Shown: positions 1 to 8,914 of the stretch, piece after piece
Layout of the letters: each line of letters begins with the position of its first letter
How positions within the stretch are numbered: position 1 is the stretch's first letter
Assembly: GCF_001659605.2 (NCBI RefSeq)
Contig: NC_035171.2
Location: 30,173,825 to 30,237,824 of the forward strand
Direction: 5' to 3'
Origin: Manihot esculenta
Lineage: Eukaryota > Streptophyta > Magnoliopsida > Malpighiales > Euphorbiaceae
Length of the DNA stretch: 64,000 bases
Notes under the pieces: generated by a model
Seen by the model: only the letters and a program-made list of their open reading frames with translations
The model's database searches: none
Told to the model about the DNA's origin: nothing
Position numbers and translations under genes: made by a program

Positions 1-27
1 AAATATTTTTGTTTTCTAAAATATTGT

Positions 28-309
28 TGTTGGAAAGAATCCTCTGCCATGATTGTAAATCAATCAGTATTGGAAAGAATCCTCTGACATGATTGTAAAT
101 CAATCAGTGATCTTCTGTCATGATTGTAAATCAGTCATGATTGTAAATCAATCATGATCAAATCTTACCATGTTTAGCATAACACGATTCTAGGACATAA
201 TTGAGGACACAATCAAAGATCTAATTGTTCATATTATGTACTATATAAACTCTGTAACTTACTATACAAGAGTTAAGAAAATAAAAACAGTTTTCTTCCT
301 ATAATCTCA
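28..309 (+). repeat. 5' LTR of copia-1
   Basis: Begins TGTTGGAAAG and ends TCTCA, three bases before the primer-binding site. It contains several tandem copies of a short motif built on CATGATTGTAAATCAATC, one block more than the 3' LTR, so it is 282 bp against 234 bp. A TATA-like ACTATATAAA lies near 241. Confidence 0.85.
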
Positions 310-312
310 AGA

Positions 313-324
313 TGGTATCAGAGC
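313..324 (+). other. copia-1 primer-binding site (initiator tRNA-Met)
   Basis: TGGTATCAGAGC, complementary to the 3' end of plant initiator tRNA-Met, lies just inside the 5' LTR. It is the usual minus-strand primer site of plant copia elements. Confidence 0.85.
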
Positions 325-408
325 GGGTTTCGGTCTAAAAATATTGCCGTCCTGCAATAATCTTTTACCAAATACCTTTCCCAACTTCTTTCTCTCACCA
401 AAACAACA

Positions 409-1321
409 ATGGTCGACCTCCCCACTTTAAATATCTCCAACAGCCTCTATGTACCTTCCTTATCTTGCAAATTACTCTCTGTCAGTCAGATCACCAAACA
501 GTTAAATTGCAGAGTACTCATGTATCCTCATTTTTGTGTTTTGCAGGATATTCATACGGGCACGGTACTGGGCCGTGGTACTGAGAAAGATGGACTGTAC
601 TATGTGGAGGAGGTCTCAAGTACTAGGTCAACTCATTTAGCTCAAGGGTCCTCAACCCGACAATTATGGCTCTGGCATCGGCGCTACGGCCATCCCTCAA
701 GTGATTATCTTCGTACTTTGTTTCCTGAGTCTAAATCCATTGACATTCCAGTTTGTACTTCATGCGTACTTGCTAAGAGTCATAAGAGTACTTATCATAT
801 ATCCACAAATAAATCTGATACTCCCTTCTCAATAATACACTCTGATGTATGGGGGCCTGCCCCGGAAACTGTCTCCTCTGATTATAGATACTTTGTGACT
901 TTTATCGATGATTGCACTCGTGTTACTTGGATGTACCTGTTAAAACAAAAAAGTGAAGTGGTTGAGAAATTCTGTGATTTTTTCCGCATGATTAAAACCC
1001 AATTTCACAAGACCATTCAAGTCCTCCGATCTGACAATGGGGGGGAATTTGTCAATAACCATCTCCAAACCTTTTTCCGGGATAATGGGATCCTTCACCA
1101 AACCACTTGTCCTTATACACCGCAGCAAAATGGGGTTGCTGAAAGGAAAAATCGACATATCCTTGAGACTGCCCGAGCCCTATTGTTTGAAGCCCAAGTT
1201 CCTCCTAAGTTTTGGTCTGAAGCAGTTGCCACATCCATTTACCTCATCAATCGACTTCCGTCTCGCGTCCTTAATTTCCAATCTCCCTTGCATACCTTGT
1301 CCTCTCATCACACCATCCCTT
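409..1321 (+). pseudogene. copia-1 protease tail and integrase, cut off by the gypsy insertion
   Basis: The reading frame opens with the segment between protease and integrase (LYVPSLSCKLLSVSQI). The gag-pre-integrase zinc region follows (WHRRYGHPSS ... CTSCVLAK), then the integrase core: first Asp in HSDVWGP, second in SDNGGEF, and Glu in QNGVAERKNR. So the DDE residues of this part are present. Gag and the protease Asp are absent, because the ATG at 409 is about 85 bases after the primer-binding site. The frame is broken at 1321, where the gypsy LTR begins, and continues in sense at 11190. Known of the family: integrase inserts the cDNA. Inference: a dead deletion derivative, because gag, protease and RT core are all missing. 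Confidence 0.88.
1317..1321. repeat. Target-site duplication CCCTT, left copy (right copy 11185-11189)
   Basis: CCCTT sits directly before the gypsy 5' LTR, and the identical five bases follow the 3' LTR at 11185-11189. This fixes both ends of the insertion to the base. Confidence 0.95.
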
Positions 1322-1500
1322 TGTAATACCCGGCTAGACTCCGGTATCGGAATTCCTACCGTCCGGTGGAATTTCGGATGTCGGGAACTTCTAGAAGGGT
1401 AAAGACATGTTTTATAAAATGTTTTCATGAATTTTAATGGTTTTAAAGTATGAAACTAAATGAGTTTTTGCATGAAAATAGCATTGGAGGAAAACCCAGG

Positions 1501-1661
1501 TTCGGCCGCCGAAAGTCAAGTTCGGCCGCCGAACATGCATGCGTTTTGGAGGCACGTTAGGCCCCCAAAAGCATGAGTTAGGGAAGTTCAGGTTCGGCCG
1601 CCGAAAGTCAAGTTCGGCCGCCGAACATTGCATGGATGCGGAGGCACATTCGGCCCCCGAA
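1501..1661 (+). repeat. Mini-hairpin cluster 1 (upstream of the LTR TATA box)
   Basis: Copies of the 13-nt motif TTCGGCCGCCGAA at 1501, 1521, 1593 and 1613, plus TTCGGCCCCCGAA at 1649. Each can fold as a 5-bp stem TTCGG/CCGAA with a 3-nt loop. The same cluster is at 9094-9254 in the 3' LTR. Function is unknown. Confidence 0.85.
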
Positions 1662-1680
1662 CGTGGCCTGGCCAGCCACC

Positions 1681-1688
1681 TATAAAAG
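1681..1688 (+). promoter_or_regulatory. TATA box of the chromovirus LTR promoter
   Basis: TATAAAAG about 20 bases after the last hairpin of cluster 1. It is the best core promoter in the LTR and puts the U3/R boundary near 1710. The equivalent in the 3' LTR is 9274-9281. Confidence 0.7.
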
Positions 1689-2214
1689 GGGCACTTAGCC
1701 GAAATGGGTGAGCTTTCTCCCATTTCCGGCCACAGCAAGCTTCCGACCTTCCCTTTGCAACTCTTGTGCTCTTCCTCCAAATCTCTACCATTTTTTCTTG
1801 AGTTTTAAGCTTGCATTGAAGGTTTTGAGCTTTTAAACCAAGTTTTGGAGCTTTGGGAACTCAGGAGCTCATTTTCGTGGATCTCCAAGTTTAGGTCGTC
1901 TTCCTCTCGATCTTCAAGAGGTAAGAGCCGATCTTAAGCTCCTTATATGTTTTAAGTAAGTTTTAAGTGATTTTATGGGGTAGAATGGCATGTATAGGGT
2001 TGTATGAGTTTTTAAGTAAATGTTAGGTTTTATGTGATTTTTGAGCAATGTGACATGTTTGAGTATGTTTGAAGTGTTGTAGTTGGGGTATATGCTTGTT
2101 TGAGGCCCCTAGGAGCTTGTATGCATGTTTTGGTTGAGATATATGCATGATTGGGGAGTTTGAAGGCGAGAATGCACAAAGGAGCCAAGTTTCTGCCCTT
2201 TGGCAGAAACCAGG

Positions 2215-2387
2215 TTCGGCAGCCGAAGGCACTTTCGGCCGCCGAACATGGCTGGGGAGGCAGGCCTTTCGGCTGCCGAAGTTGCCCCCGAAAAGAGACT
2301 TTCGTCTCTGTCTGGGACTTTCGGCCGCCGAAGGTGCCGCCGAACCTACCTGAGTTTCGTCTCTGTCCAGGACTTTCGGCCGCCGAA
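2215..2387 (+). repeat. Mini-hairpin cluster 2 (within the transcribed LTR)
   Basis: TTCGGNNNCCGAA copies start at 2215, 2234, 2268, 2320 and 2375, interleaved with half-sites such as GTGCCGCCGAA. They lie about 500-700 bases downstream of the TATA box, so they would be in the RNA. The same cluster is repeated in the 3' LTR near 9808-9980. Confidence 0.85.
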
Positions 2388-2773
2388 GGTGCCGCCGAAA
2401 GTGCCCTGTTCAGCCACTTCATGCATATCTCTATGTGTTATTTTCAGGATGTTTTAGGGGGTTTTTGGGGAATGTATTAGAGTCATGTTTATGTATGTTT
2501 GGTCCCTCATTGGAGTCCACCTGTGTAGGTTCGGACCCGAGGAACCAAGGACCCCAGCAGTGAGCCAGCTGCTACAGAGTTTGTCAGAGTCAGCCAGAGG
2601 TGAGTGGAACTAACTTAACTTTTTTTAAATTAAGAAATGAAATGCTTTTATCATGCTTCATGCATCATGATCATATTATAGGTTGTTTGCATTAGAATTC
2701 ACGACTATGCCGCATTGTATTGTTGTGATAGATGATAGTGGATGGACATTAGGATGATTCATTAGCCTTCTAT

Positions 2774-2931
2774 ATACGAAGTCCTGTGGTGCCCATAATA
2801 GGGCCGGGCAATACGAAGACCTGTGGTGCCCATAATAGGGCCGGGCAATACGAAGTCCTGTGGTGCCCATAATAGGGCCGGGCAATAACTCCGAGTACGA
2901 AGTCCTGTGGTGCCCATAATAGGGCCGGGCA
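2774..2931 (+). repeat. 37-bp tandem repeat, four units (5' LTR)
   Basis: Three 37-bp units start at 2774, 2811 and 2848. A fourth, with a 10-base insertion, ends at 2931. Each carries CCTGTGGTGCCCATAATAGG. The 3' LTR has five units. Confidence 0.95.
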
Positions 2932-3557
2932 TGGAGTTGAGGGATTTTTGAATCAGTCCATCCGTGGTGTGATTTGATTGTGCAGTGACGCATTCCATGA
3001 TAGCATGTTTTAAATATTCTTTTTACAGTTCTACTCACTGGGCATCTAGCTCACCCCTCTCCCCTAACCCCCAGGTTTGCAGGTACGGGATAGATAGAGA
3101 AGGCAAGACGAGAAAGGTCATATATATGTAATAGTTAGTTTGTGGACATGACAATTGTATTATGATGAGATGTAAAATATTCAGAATGTTATGTAATGAG
3201 GTTATTGAGGATAGAGTTGTGCTTGACCATAATGTATTGTTAATCCCTTTTGTATATACATGATCTTATGTTATGATGTTCATGTAAACTAACTCAACAC
3301 AGGTTGTTTTGCCTTTAAGGCTTGATGAGATCCCACAGAGGGACTATGTTTTGTATATGTTCAGAGTATGCACAGGTTGAGTTAGTAGATGACAGTATGT
3401 ATGAGGAAAAGTTTTAATTTTTATGCATGTTGTTGATCATGTATGGGATTATACAGGTTTACAGGTTTTATGTCAGGCTTGCTACGGGTCCCGGCGGCCT
3501 TAAGTCGACCCGGATCCTAGCGCCGGTAGCGGTCCGGATTTTCGGGGCGTTACAGAA

Positions 3558-3569
3558 TGGTATCAGAGC
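3558..3569 (+). other. Chromovirus primer-binding site (initiator tRNA-Met)
   Basis: TGGTATCAGAGC begins three bases after the LTR terminus TTACA. It is the standard minus-strand primer site of plant gypsy elements. Confidence 0.9.
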
Positions 3570-3825
3570 CCTAGGTTCATAGGATCGGACCTAGAGTGTC
3601 GGGCTCATAGATGTTCTAGAAGGTCAAGCACAATAGGAAGGTCATGTCCACTAGGATAGGATGTTGAGTCCTGTCTTGCATGATGATGTGAAATGCCATG
3701 ACTTTATGCATGTGCATTAATGATATGATATGCTATGTGATGTATGTGATGAGGGTTCATGTGTGCCCACATGAACCATATGATGCTAATGGTTGCTTGT
3801 TATGAGCTGTTTTTCAGAGAATAGG

Positions 3826-5925
3826 ATGAGAGGAACTCGTCGATTTGCGCGATTGACTGGAGTGCCACCTGAGGATGAGGGCACGAGCGCCCGTCCTCCT
3901 ACATTGCCTAGGGCAATGTCTTGTAGAGCCAACAGAGAAAGAGTGTCAAGGGACCCTAGAAGGTCTTTTGATGCTAGCAGAAGGGGGACAAATAGAGGAG
4001 GAAGTTCTACAGATGTGAGGGAGGTTACAGGAGAGGATCAGAGGAGGGATGGGAACCTGGATGTGAGCATGGAGGAAGAAGGGACAGGGGAGTCACAGGG
4101 AGGCGTTCAGGCCTCGGGGTATGGTTTTCCACCCCATTATCCACCCTTCCCACACGGTTCAGGGTATCCGATGGGAGGTACATCGGATTACTCCAGCTTT
4201 AACCCCTACCCTACCTACATGCCTTATCCACCTTTCTATCCACCCTATACACAGTACCCAGCTTATCCACCCTCACCCTTCTATCCAAACCCAGCAAACC
4301 CCACCTCGGGGAATGCTGCACCTCCACCTCCACCACCTACAGAACCAGCAGCCCCAGTTACTCAACCTCCTAGACCTAGCTCAGTCGATGGGAGCAAGGT
4401 AAAGATGACAGATTACCTCAAGCTAGATGCTCCCAAATATAAGTCAGGGGATGACCCCTTTGAGTATCTGAGAGTAGTGAAGACAATAACTGATGAGCTA
4501 GGGGCAAGTGACAGCAAGGCCATTCAGATGGCAGGGTTCACTTTAAAGTGCAAGAAGGCACGGGAATGGTTCAAGTGTTATGTGGACCCGAGACTAGACG
4601 GTATGACATGGGAAGAATTTGCGAATGAGTTCGCTGGATGGGCTTTTCCAGACAGTTCTAGAGAACTGAAAATGATTGAGTTTGAGCAACTGAGGCAGTC
4701 AGAGCACATGAGTGTAGAGGAGTTCACGGATAAATTCTTGGAGCTATTGCCTTTTTCAGGGCAAGCTCTAGATTCAGATACGAAGAAAGCCAAGAAATAT
4801 GTTATGAAGCTGCATTCCAGGTACTCCTCGTTGGTTCAGTCAGCTGAGAGAGAAAGTTTCCACACTGTGGTGGATATGGCTCGAAGAATGGAGGCAAGTG
4901 CTATAGTTGAGGGGTCAGTGAAGCAGTCAGTGACCCAGTCTTCAGGGGTTAAGACCCCAAACAGAGGAGGACCAGGTTTCTCTTCTCAGAGTTCAGGTAA
5001 GAAGAGGTGGGATAGCACCACCAAGAAGCCGAAGAAGAATAAGTTTTGGAACAAGTTGAAATCCGGTCTGGGATTCGGCGGTGGCTCGAGCTCAGGCTCA
5101 GATGGTACAGAATGCCAGAGATGTGGAAGACCGCACAGGGGAGTGTGTCGAGCTGGGACTAATGCATGTTTCAGATGTGGACAGGAGGGACACATGGCTC
5201 GGGATTGTCCTAGAGCGCCTTTTATGGGCCAGCCCCAGCAGACAGCTTCTGGTAGTGTGGCACAGCCAGCAGTTCCAGCCACAACTCAGGGCAGTGGCAG
5301 AGGTAGAGGGAGAGGGGTAGCCTCTTCTTCTGGTTCCCGAGGTGAAGGTCCATCAGCTCCAGCCAGGATCTTCACCATGACGCAGCAGGAGGCTAACACA
5401 TCCAACACCGTGGTGTCAGGTAATCTCGTCATTGGGTGTTCTGATGTGTATGCATTAATGGACCCGGGTGCATCTCATTCATTTATTGCTCCGAGAGCCG
5501 TTGAGAGGTTAGGTCTGATAGTCTCTGGGTTAGAGTGTCCCCTATGGGTCAGTGGACCCAAGTGTGACCCGTCAGTGGCAGTGTCAGTCTGCCAGTACAG
5601 TCCAGTTTTTATTGAGGGAAGATGCCTCTCCGCCGACCTTGTGGTTCTAGATTTGACAGACTTTGACGTCATTCTAGGGATGGATTGGCTATCTACCCAT
5701 GGTGCTACCTTGGACTGCAGGGACAAGGTAGTCAGGTTCAGAGATCAGAACGGGTCAGAGGTCGTCTTCAGAGGAGACAAGAGGGGCACACCTAGAGGTC
5801 TGATATCAGCTCTTCAGGCTCGTAGGTTGCTTAGGAAGGGATGTCAGGGGTACTTAGCTCATGTGAGAGAGCTAGACAGTCAGGTCAGGGAGCCGGCCTC
5901 GGTGCCAGTTGTCAGAGAGTTTTAG
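3826..5925 (+). CDS. Chromovirus gag and protease
   Basis: About 699 codons from the ATG at 3826; an upstream in-frame ATG at 3802 is possible. Order: a basic Arg-rich N-terminus, a Pro/Tyr-rich linker (roughly residues 100-190), the retrotransposon gag domain (about 200-370), a basic Lys-rich stretch, and two zinc-binding motifs: CQRCGRPHRGVC and a classical CCHC knuckle, CFRCGQEGHMARDC. The retropepsin follows. Its active-site triplet, encoded at 5461-5469, is Asp-Pro-Gly where Asp-Ser/Thr-Gly is usual; the second hallmark ILGMDWL is intact. Gag coats the RNA in cytoplasmic particles and protease cuts the polyprotein. A TAG at 5923-5925 ends this part; the same frame continues directly into the RT region. 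Confidence 0.9.
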   Translation: MRGTRRFARLTGVPPEDEGTSARPPTLPRAMSCRANRERVSRDPRRSFDASRRGTNRGGSSTDVREVTGEDQRRDGNLDVSMEEEGTGESQGGVQASGYGFPPHYPPFPHGSGYPMGGTSDYSSFNPYPTYMPYPPFYPPYTQYPAYPPSPFYPNPANPTSGNAAPPPPPPTEPAAPVTQPPRPSSVDGSKVKMTDYLKLDAPKYKSGDDPFEYLRVVKTITDELGASDSKAIQMAGFTLKCKKAREWFKCYVDPRLDGMTWEEFANEFAGWAFPDSSRELKMIEFEQLRQSEHMSVEEFTDKFLELLPFSGQALDSDTKKAKKYVMKLHSRYSSLVQSAERESFHTVVDMARRMEASAIVEGSVKQSVTQSSGVKTPNRGGPGFSSQSSGKKRWDSTTKKPKKNKFWNKLKSGLGFGGGSSSGSDGTECQRCGRPHRGVCRAGTNACFRCGQEGHMARDCPRAPFMGQPQQTASGSVAQPAVPATTQGSGRGRGRGVASSSGSRGEGPSAPARIFTMTQQEANTSNTVVSGNLVIGCSDVYALMDPGASHSFIAPRAVERLGLIVSGLECPLWVSGPKCDPSVAVSVCQYSPVFIEGRCLSADLVVLDLTDFDVILGMDWLSTHGATLDCRDKVVRFRDQNGSEVVFRGDKRGTPRGLISALQARRLLRKGCQGYLAHVRELDSQVREPASVPVVREF

Positions 5926-6978
5926 GATGTCTTTCCTGATGAGCTTCCAGGTTTACCACCTGCTAGGGAGATAGAGTTCGAGATAGAGTTGATGCCTGGA
6001 ACTAGACCGATCTCTATTCCTCCCTACAGGATGGCTCCAGCCGAGTTGAAGGAGTTGAAAGAGCAATTGCAAGAGCTGGTAGAAAAGGGTTTCATCCGAC
6101 AGAGTACCTCACCTTGGGGTGCTCCGGTCTTGTTTGTGAGGAAGAAGGATGGATCCCTTAGACTTTGTATCGACTACAGGCAGTTGAACAAAGTCACTAC
6201 CAAGAATAGGTACCCATTGCCTAGGATCGATGATCTATTCGACCAGCTAGCCGGAGCGGGTTGTTTCTCCAAAATAGATCTAAGATCGGGGTACCATCAG
6301 CTAAGGATAAGGGATGAGGATGTGCCAAAGACGGCTTTCAGGACCAGATATGGGCATTTTGAGTTCCTTGTGATGCCGTTCGGGTTAACTAACGCCCCTG
6401 CAGCATTCATGGATCTCATGAACAGAGTGTTTAGCCAGTACCTGGATCACTTCGTTATTGTCTTCATTGATGATATCTTGGTGTATTCCAGGAATGCAGA
6501 GGAGCATGCCCATCATCTGCGGTTGGTCTTGCAGACTTTGAGGGAACATGACTTGTATGCCAAGTTCTCTAAATGTGAGTTCTGGCTGAGGAGCATTTCG
6601 TTCTTGGGGCATGTAGTGTCAGAGAATGGTATTGAGGTAGACCCCAAGAAGACAGAAACTGTGGCTAACTGGCCTAGACCCACTTCAGTGACAGAGATTA
6701 GAAGTTTCTTGGGTTTGGCAGGTTACTACAGGAGGTTCGTTCAGGACTTCTCAAAGATAGCAGCTCCTCTGACCAGACTAACCAGGAAGAATCAGAAGTT
6801 TCTGTGGACCGACCAGTGCGAGGAGAGTTTCGAAGAGCTTAAGAAGAGGTTGACTTCAGCACCAGTGTTAGCTCTGCCATCTAGTGATGAGGACTTTACA
6901 GTCTTTTGTGATGCGTCCCGTGTGGGACTGGGTTGTGTACTGATGCAGAATGAGAGGGTGATCGCTATACGCTTCTAG
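5926..6978 (+). pseudogene. Chromovirus reverse transcriptase and start of RNase H (broken frame)
   Basis: Same frame as gag but after the TAG. The RT palm and fingers are well conserved: [45 protein letters not shown], and the catalytic pair in [10 protein letters not shown] near 6460-6480. RNase H begins with [16 protein letters not shown]. The frame is lost near 6967, where one extra A appears relative to the conserved RNase H sequence, giving a TAG at 6976-6978. The remaining RNase H and integrase read in the next frame. A programmed frameshift here is unlikely, because it falls inside RNase H. Without suppression of the TAG, no RT would be made from this copy. Confidence 0.88.
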
Positions 6979-8806
6979 GCAGCTGAAGAAGCATGAGTTG
7001 AATTACCCCACACATGACCTTGAGATGGCAGCAGTAATCTTTGCACTCAAGATGTGGAGGCATTACCTCTATGGGGTGAAATGTGAGATCTTTACAGATC
7101 ATAAGAGCCTGCAGTACATCTTGAGTCAGAGGGATCTGAATTTGAGGCAGAGGAGATGGGTAGAGCTGCTGAGTGACTATGATTGCAAGATTCAGTACCA
7201 TCCGGGTAAGGCGAATGTTGTGGCAGACGCCCTAAGCCGGAAGTCACTAGGCAGTCTATCCCACATCGCGGCAGAGAGGAGACTAGTGGTAAAGGAGTTT
7301 TACAAGCTCATTGAGGAAGGTCTACAGATGGAGTTGTCTGGTACAGGAGCCTTGGTGGCCCAGATGAGAGTGGCACCCGTGTTTCTGGAGCAGGTGGCTC
7401 AGAAACAACATGAGGACCCGGAGTTAGTGAAGATTGCCAGGACTGTTCAGTCAGGCAATGATAGCGAGTACAGATTCGACAGTAAGGGGATCCTCCGCTA
7501 TGGGAACAGACTATGTGTACCAGATGACATTGGGCTAAAAGGAGACATTATGAGGGAAGCTCATAATGCAAGATACAGCATTCACCCCGGAGCCACCAAG
7601 ATGTATCAAGATTTGAAGAAAGTTTATTGGTGGCCAGCGATGAAGAAAGAAGTGGCACAGTTCGTGTCAGCCTGCGAAGTGTGTCAGAGGGTGAAGCTGG
7701 AACATCAGAAGCCGGCTGGAATGCTTAACCCGCTACCTATCCCAGAATGGAAATGGGAGAATATAGCTATGGACTTCGTAGTGGGGTTACCGGCGATGTC
7801 CAACAGATTGGACTCCATATGGGTGATTGTGGACAGACTCACCAAATCTGCTCACTTCATTCCTGTTAGGAGTGGCTACTCTGTGGACAAGTTGGCACAG
7901 GTATATGTGGATGAGATCGTCAGGCTGCATGGGGTTCCTGTTTCGATAGTGTCAGATAGAGGGCCCCAGTTCACCTCCAGATTTTGGCGGAGTCTGCAGA
8001 ATGCCATGGGTACTAGGTTGGATTTCAGTACTGCCTTCCACCCCCAGACTGATGGACAGTCAGAAAGGACCATCCAGACTATCGAGGATATGCTCAGAAT
8101 GTGTGTGCTGGACTTTGGCGGTTCTTGGAGGCAGCATCTACCTTTGGTGGAGTTTGCCTACAACAACAGCCATCATGCTAGCATCGGGATGGCTCCATAT
8201 GAAGCTTTGTATGGAAGGAAGTGCATATCACCTGTTTGCTGGGAGGAAGTTGGAGAAAAGGCCTTGGCAGGGCCTGAGTTAGTAGAGATCACCAGCAGGG
8301 TGGTACCCATAATCAGAGAAAGAATCAAGACTGCTGCAAGCAGACAGAAGAGCTATGCAGACGTCCGCAGAAGACAGTTAGAGTTTCAGGAGGGGGATCT
8401 GGTATTGCTCAAGGTGTCTCCAATGAAGGGAGTGGTTCGCTTCGGGAAGAAAGGTAAACTAGCCCCACGATACATCGGACCCTTTGAAATCTTGCAAAAG
8501 ATTGGGAATGTGTCGTACAAGCTGGATTTACCTGTTTCGATGGAAAGAGTCCATCCGGTTTTCCATGTTTCAATGTTGAGGAAGTTTGTGTCAGATCCGA
8601 GCAAGGTTCTTAATGAGCCTGATGTGGAGATCCAAGAGGATCTCACCTATGTAGAGCAGCCGGTGCGGATTCTAGACACCCAGATCAGAAAGTTAAGAAA
8701 CAAGGAAATCCCGATGGTGAAAGTCCTGTGGAACCACCACAACTTGGAAGAGTGCACTTGGGAGACACGGGAGTCTATGCTCCAGCAGTACCCTCAGCTC
8801 TTTTAA
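6968..8806 (+). pseudogene. Chromovirus RNase H, integrase and chromodomain (shifted frame)
   Basis: About 610 codons open in frame 2. Order: rest of RNase H ([38 protein letters not shown]), HHCC zinc finger of integrase (7550-7700, CEVCQRVK), catalytic core with Asp in MDFVVGLP, Asp in SDRGPQFTS and Glu in [10 protein letters not shown], a GPY/F-like module ([11 protein letters not shown], about 8470-8500), and a C-terminal chromodomain (about 8650-8803, ending [12 protein letters not shown]). Known of the family: the chromodomain directs integration toward heterochromatin. No ATG stands at the frame start; it was translated as part of gag-pol. All integrase catalytic residues remain, so the break looks recent. 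Confidence 0.9.
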
Positions 8807-8878
8807 GGTTAGATCCCTATGTGTTTATGTGTCTTGTATATGTGTTATGTTCTTTGCCATGCTATGTGTGCTAGTGAG

Positions 8879-8914
8879 GAACATTCGGGGACGAATGTTC
8901 TTAAGGGGGGAGAA
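8879..8914 (+). other. Perfect hairpin plus polypurine tract before the 3' LTR
   Basis: At 8879-8900 the arms GAACATTCG and CGAATGTTC pair perfectly around the loop GGGA. Two bases later the purine run AAGGGGGGAGAA (8903-8914) abuts the 3' LTR and is the plus-strand primer. A hairpin of this type before the polypurine tract recurs in Tekay/Del elements as I recall them. Confidence 0.85.

Larger units (their letters stand above)
1322..3554 (+). repeat. 5' LTR of the chromovirus (2233 bp)
   Basis: Runs from TGTAATACCC to GGGGCGTTACA. It carries five TTCGGNNNCCGAA mini-hairpins upstream of a TATA box, five more within the transcribed part, and four tandem 37-bp units at 2774-2931. Polycytosine tracts and a possible polyadenylation region lie between 3050 and 3300. 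The short ORFs inside are repeat-derived shadows; I see no gene. Confidence 0.95.

Noticed and set aside
21..25. ATATT at 21-25 and 14925-14929 as the copia-1 target duplication
   Set aside because: Neither copy touches the LTR ends judged from TG...CA, PBS and polypurine tract; accepting it needs extra bases at both ends. Left as unproven.
1412..2480. Open frames of 60-130 codons on both strands of the gypsy LTRs (also 9005-10668)
   Set aside because: They read through the CG-rich hairpin clusters and the 37-bp units in several frames at once; composition is repetitive and not conserved in the solo LTR.
2774..2931. Regular 37-bp repeats that could suggest a CRISPR array
   Set aside because: Units are head-to-tail with no unique spacers, lie in an LTR of a plant retrotransposon, and recur in the other LTR.
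6960..7000. Programmed ribosomal frameshift in the chromovirus pol
   Set aside because: The shift lies within RNase H, a single folded domain, and not at a gag/pol boundary; a one-base insertion explains it better.
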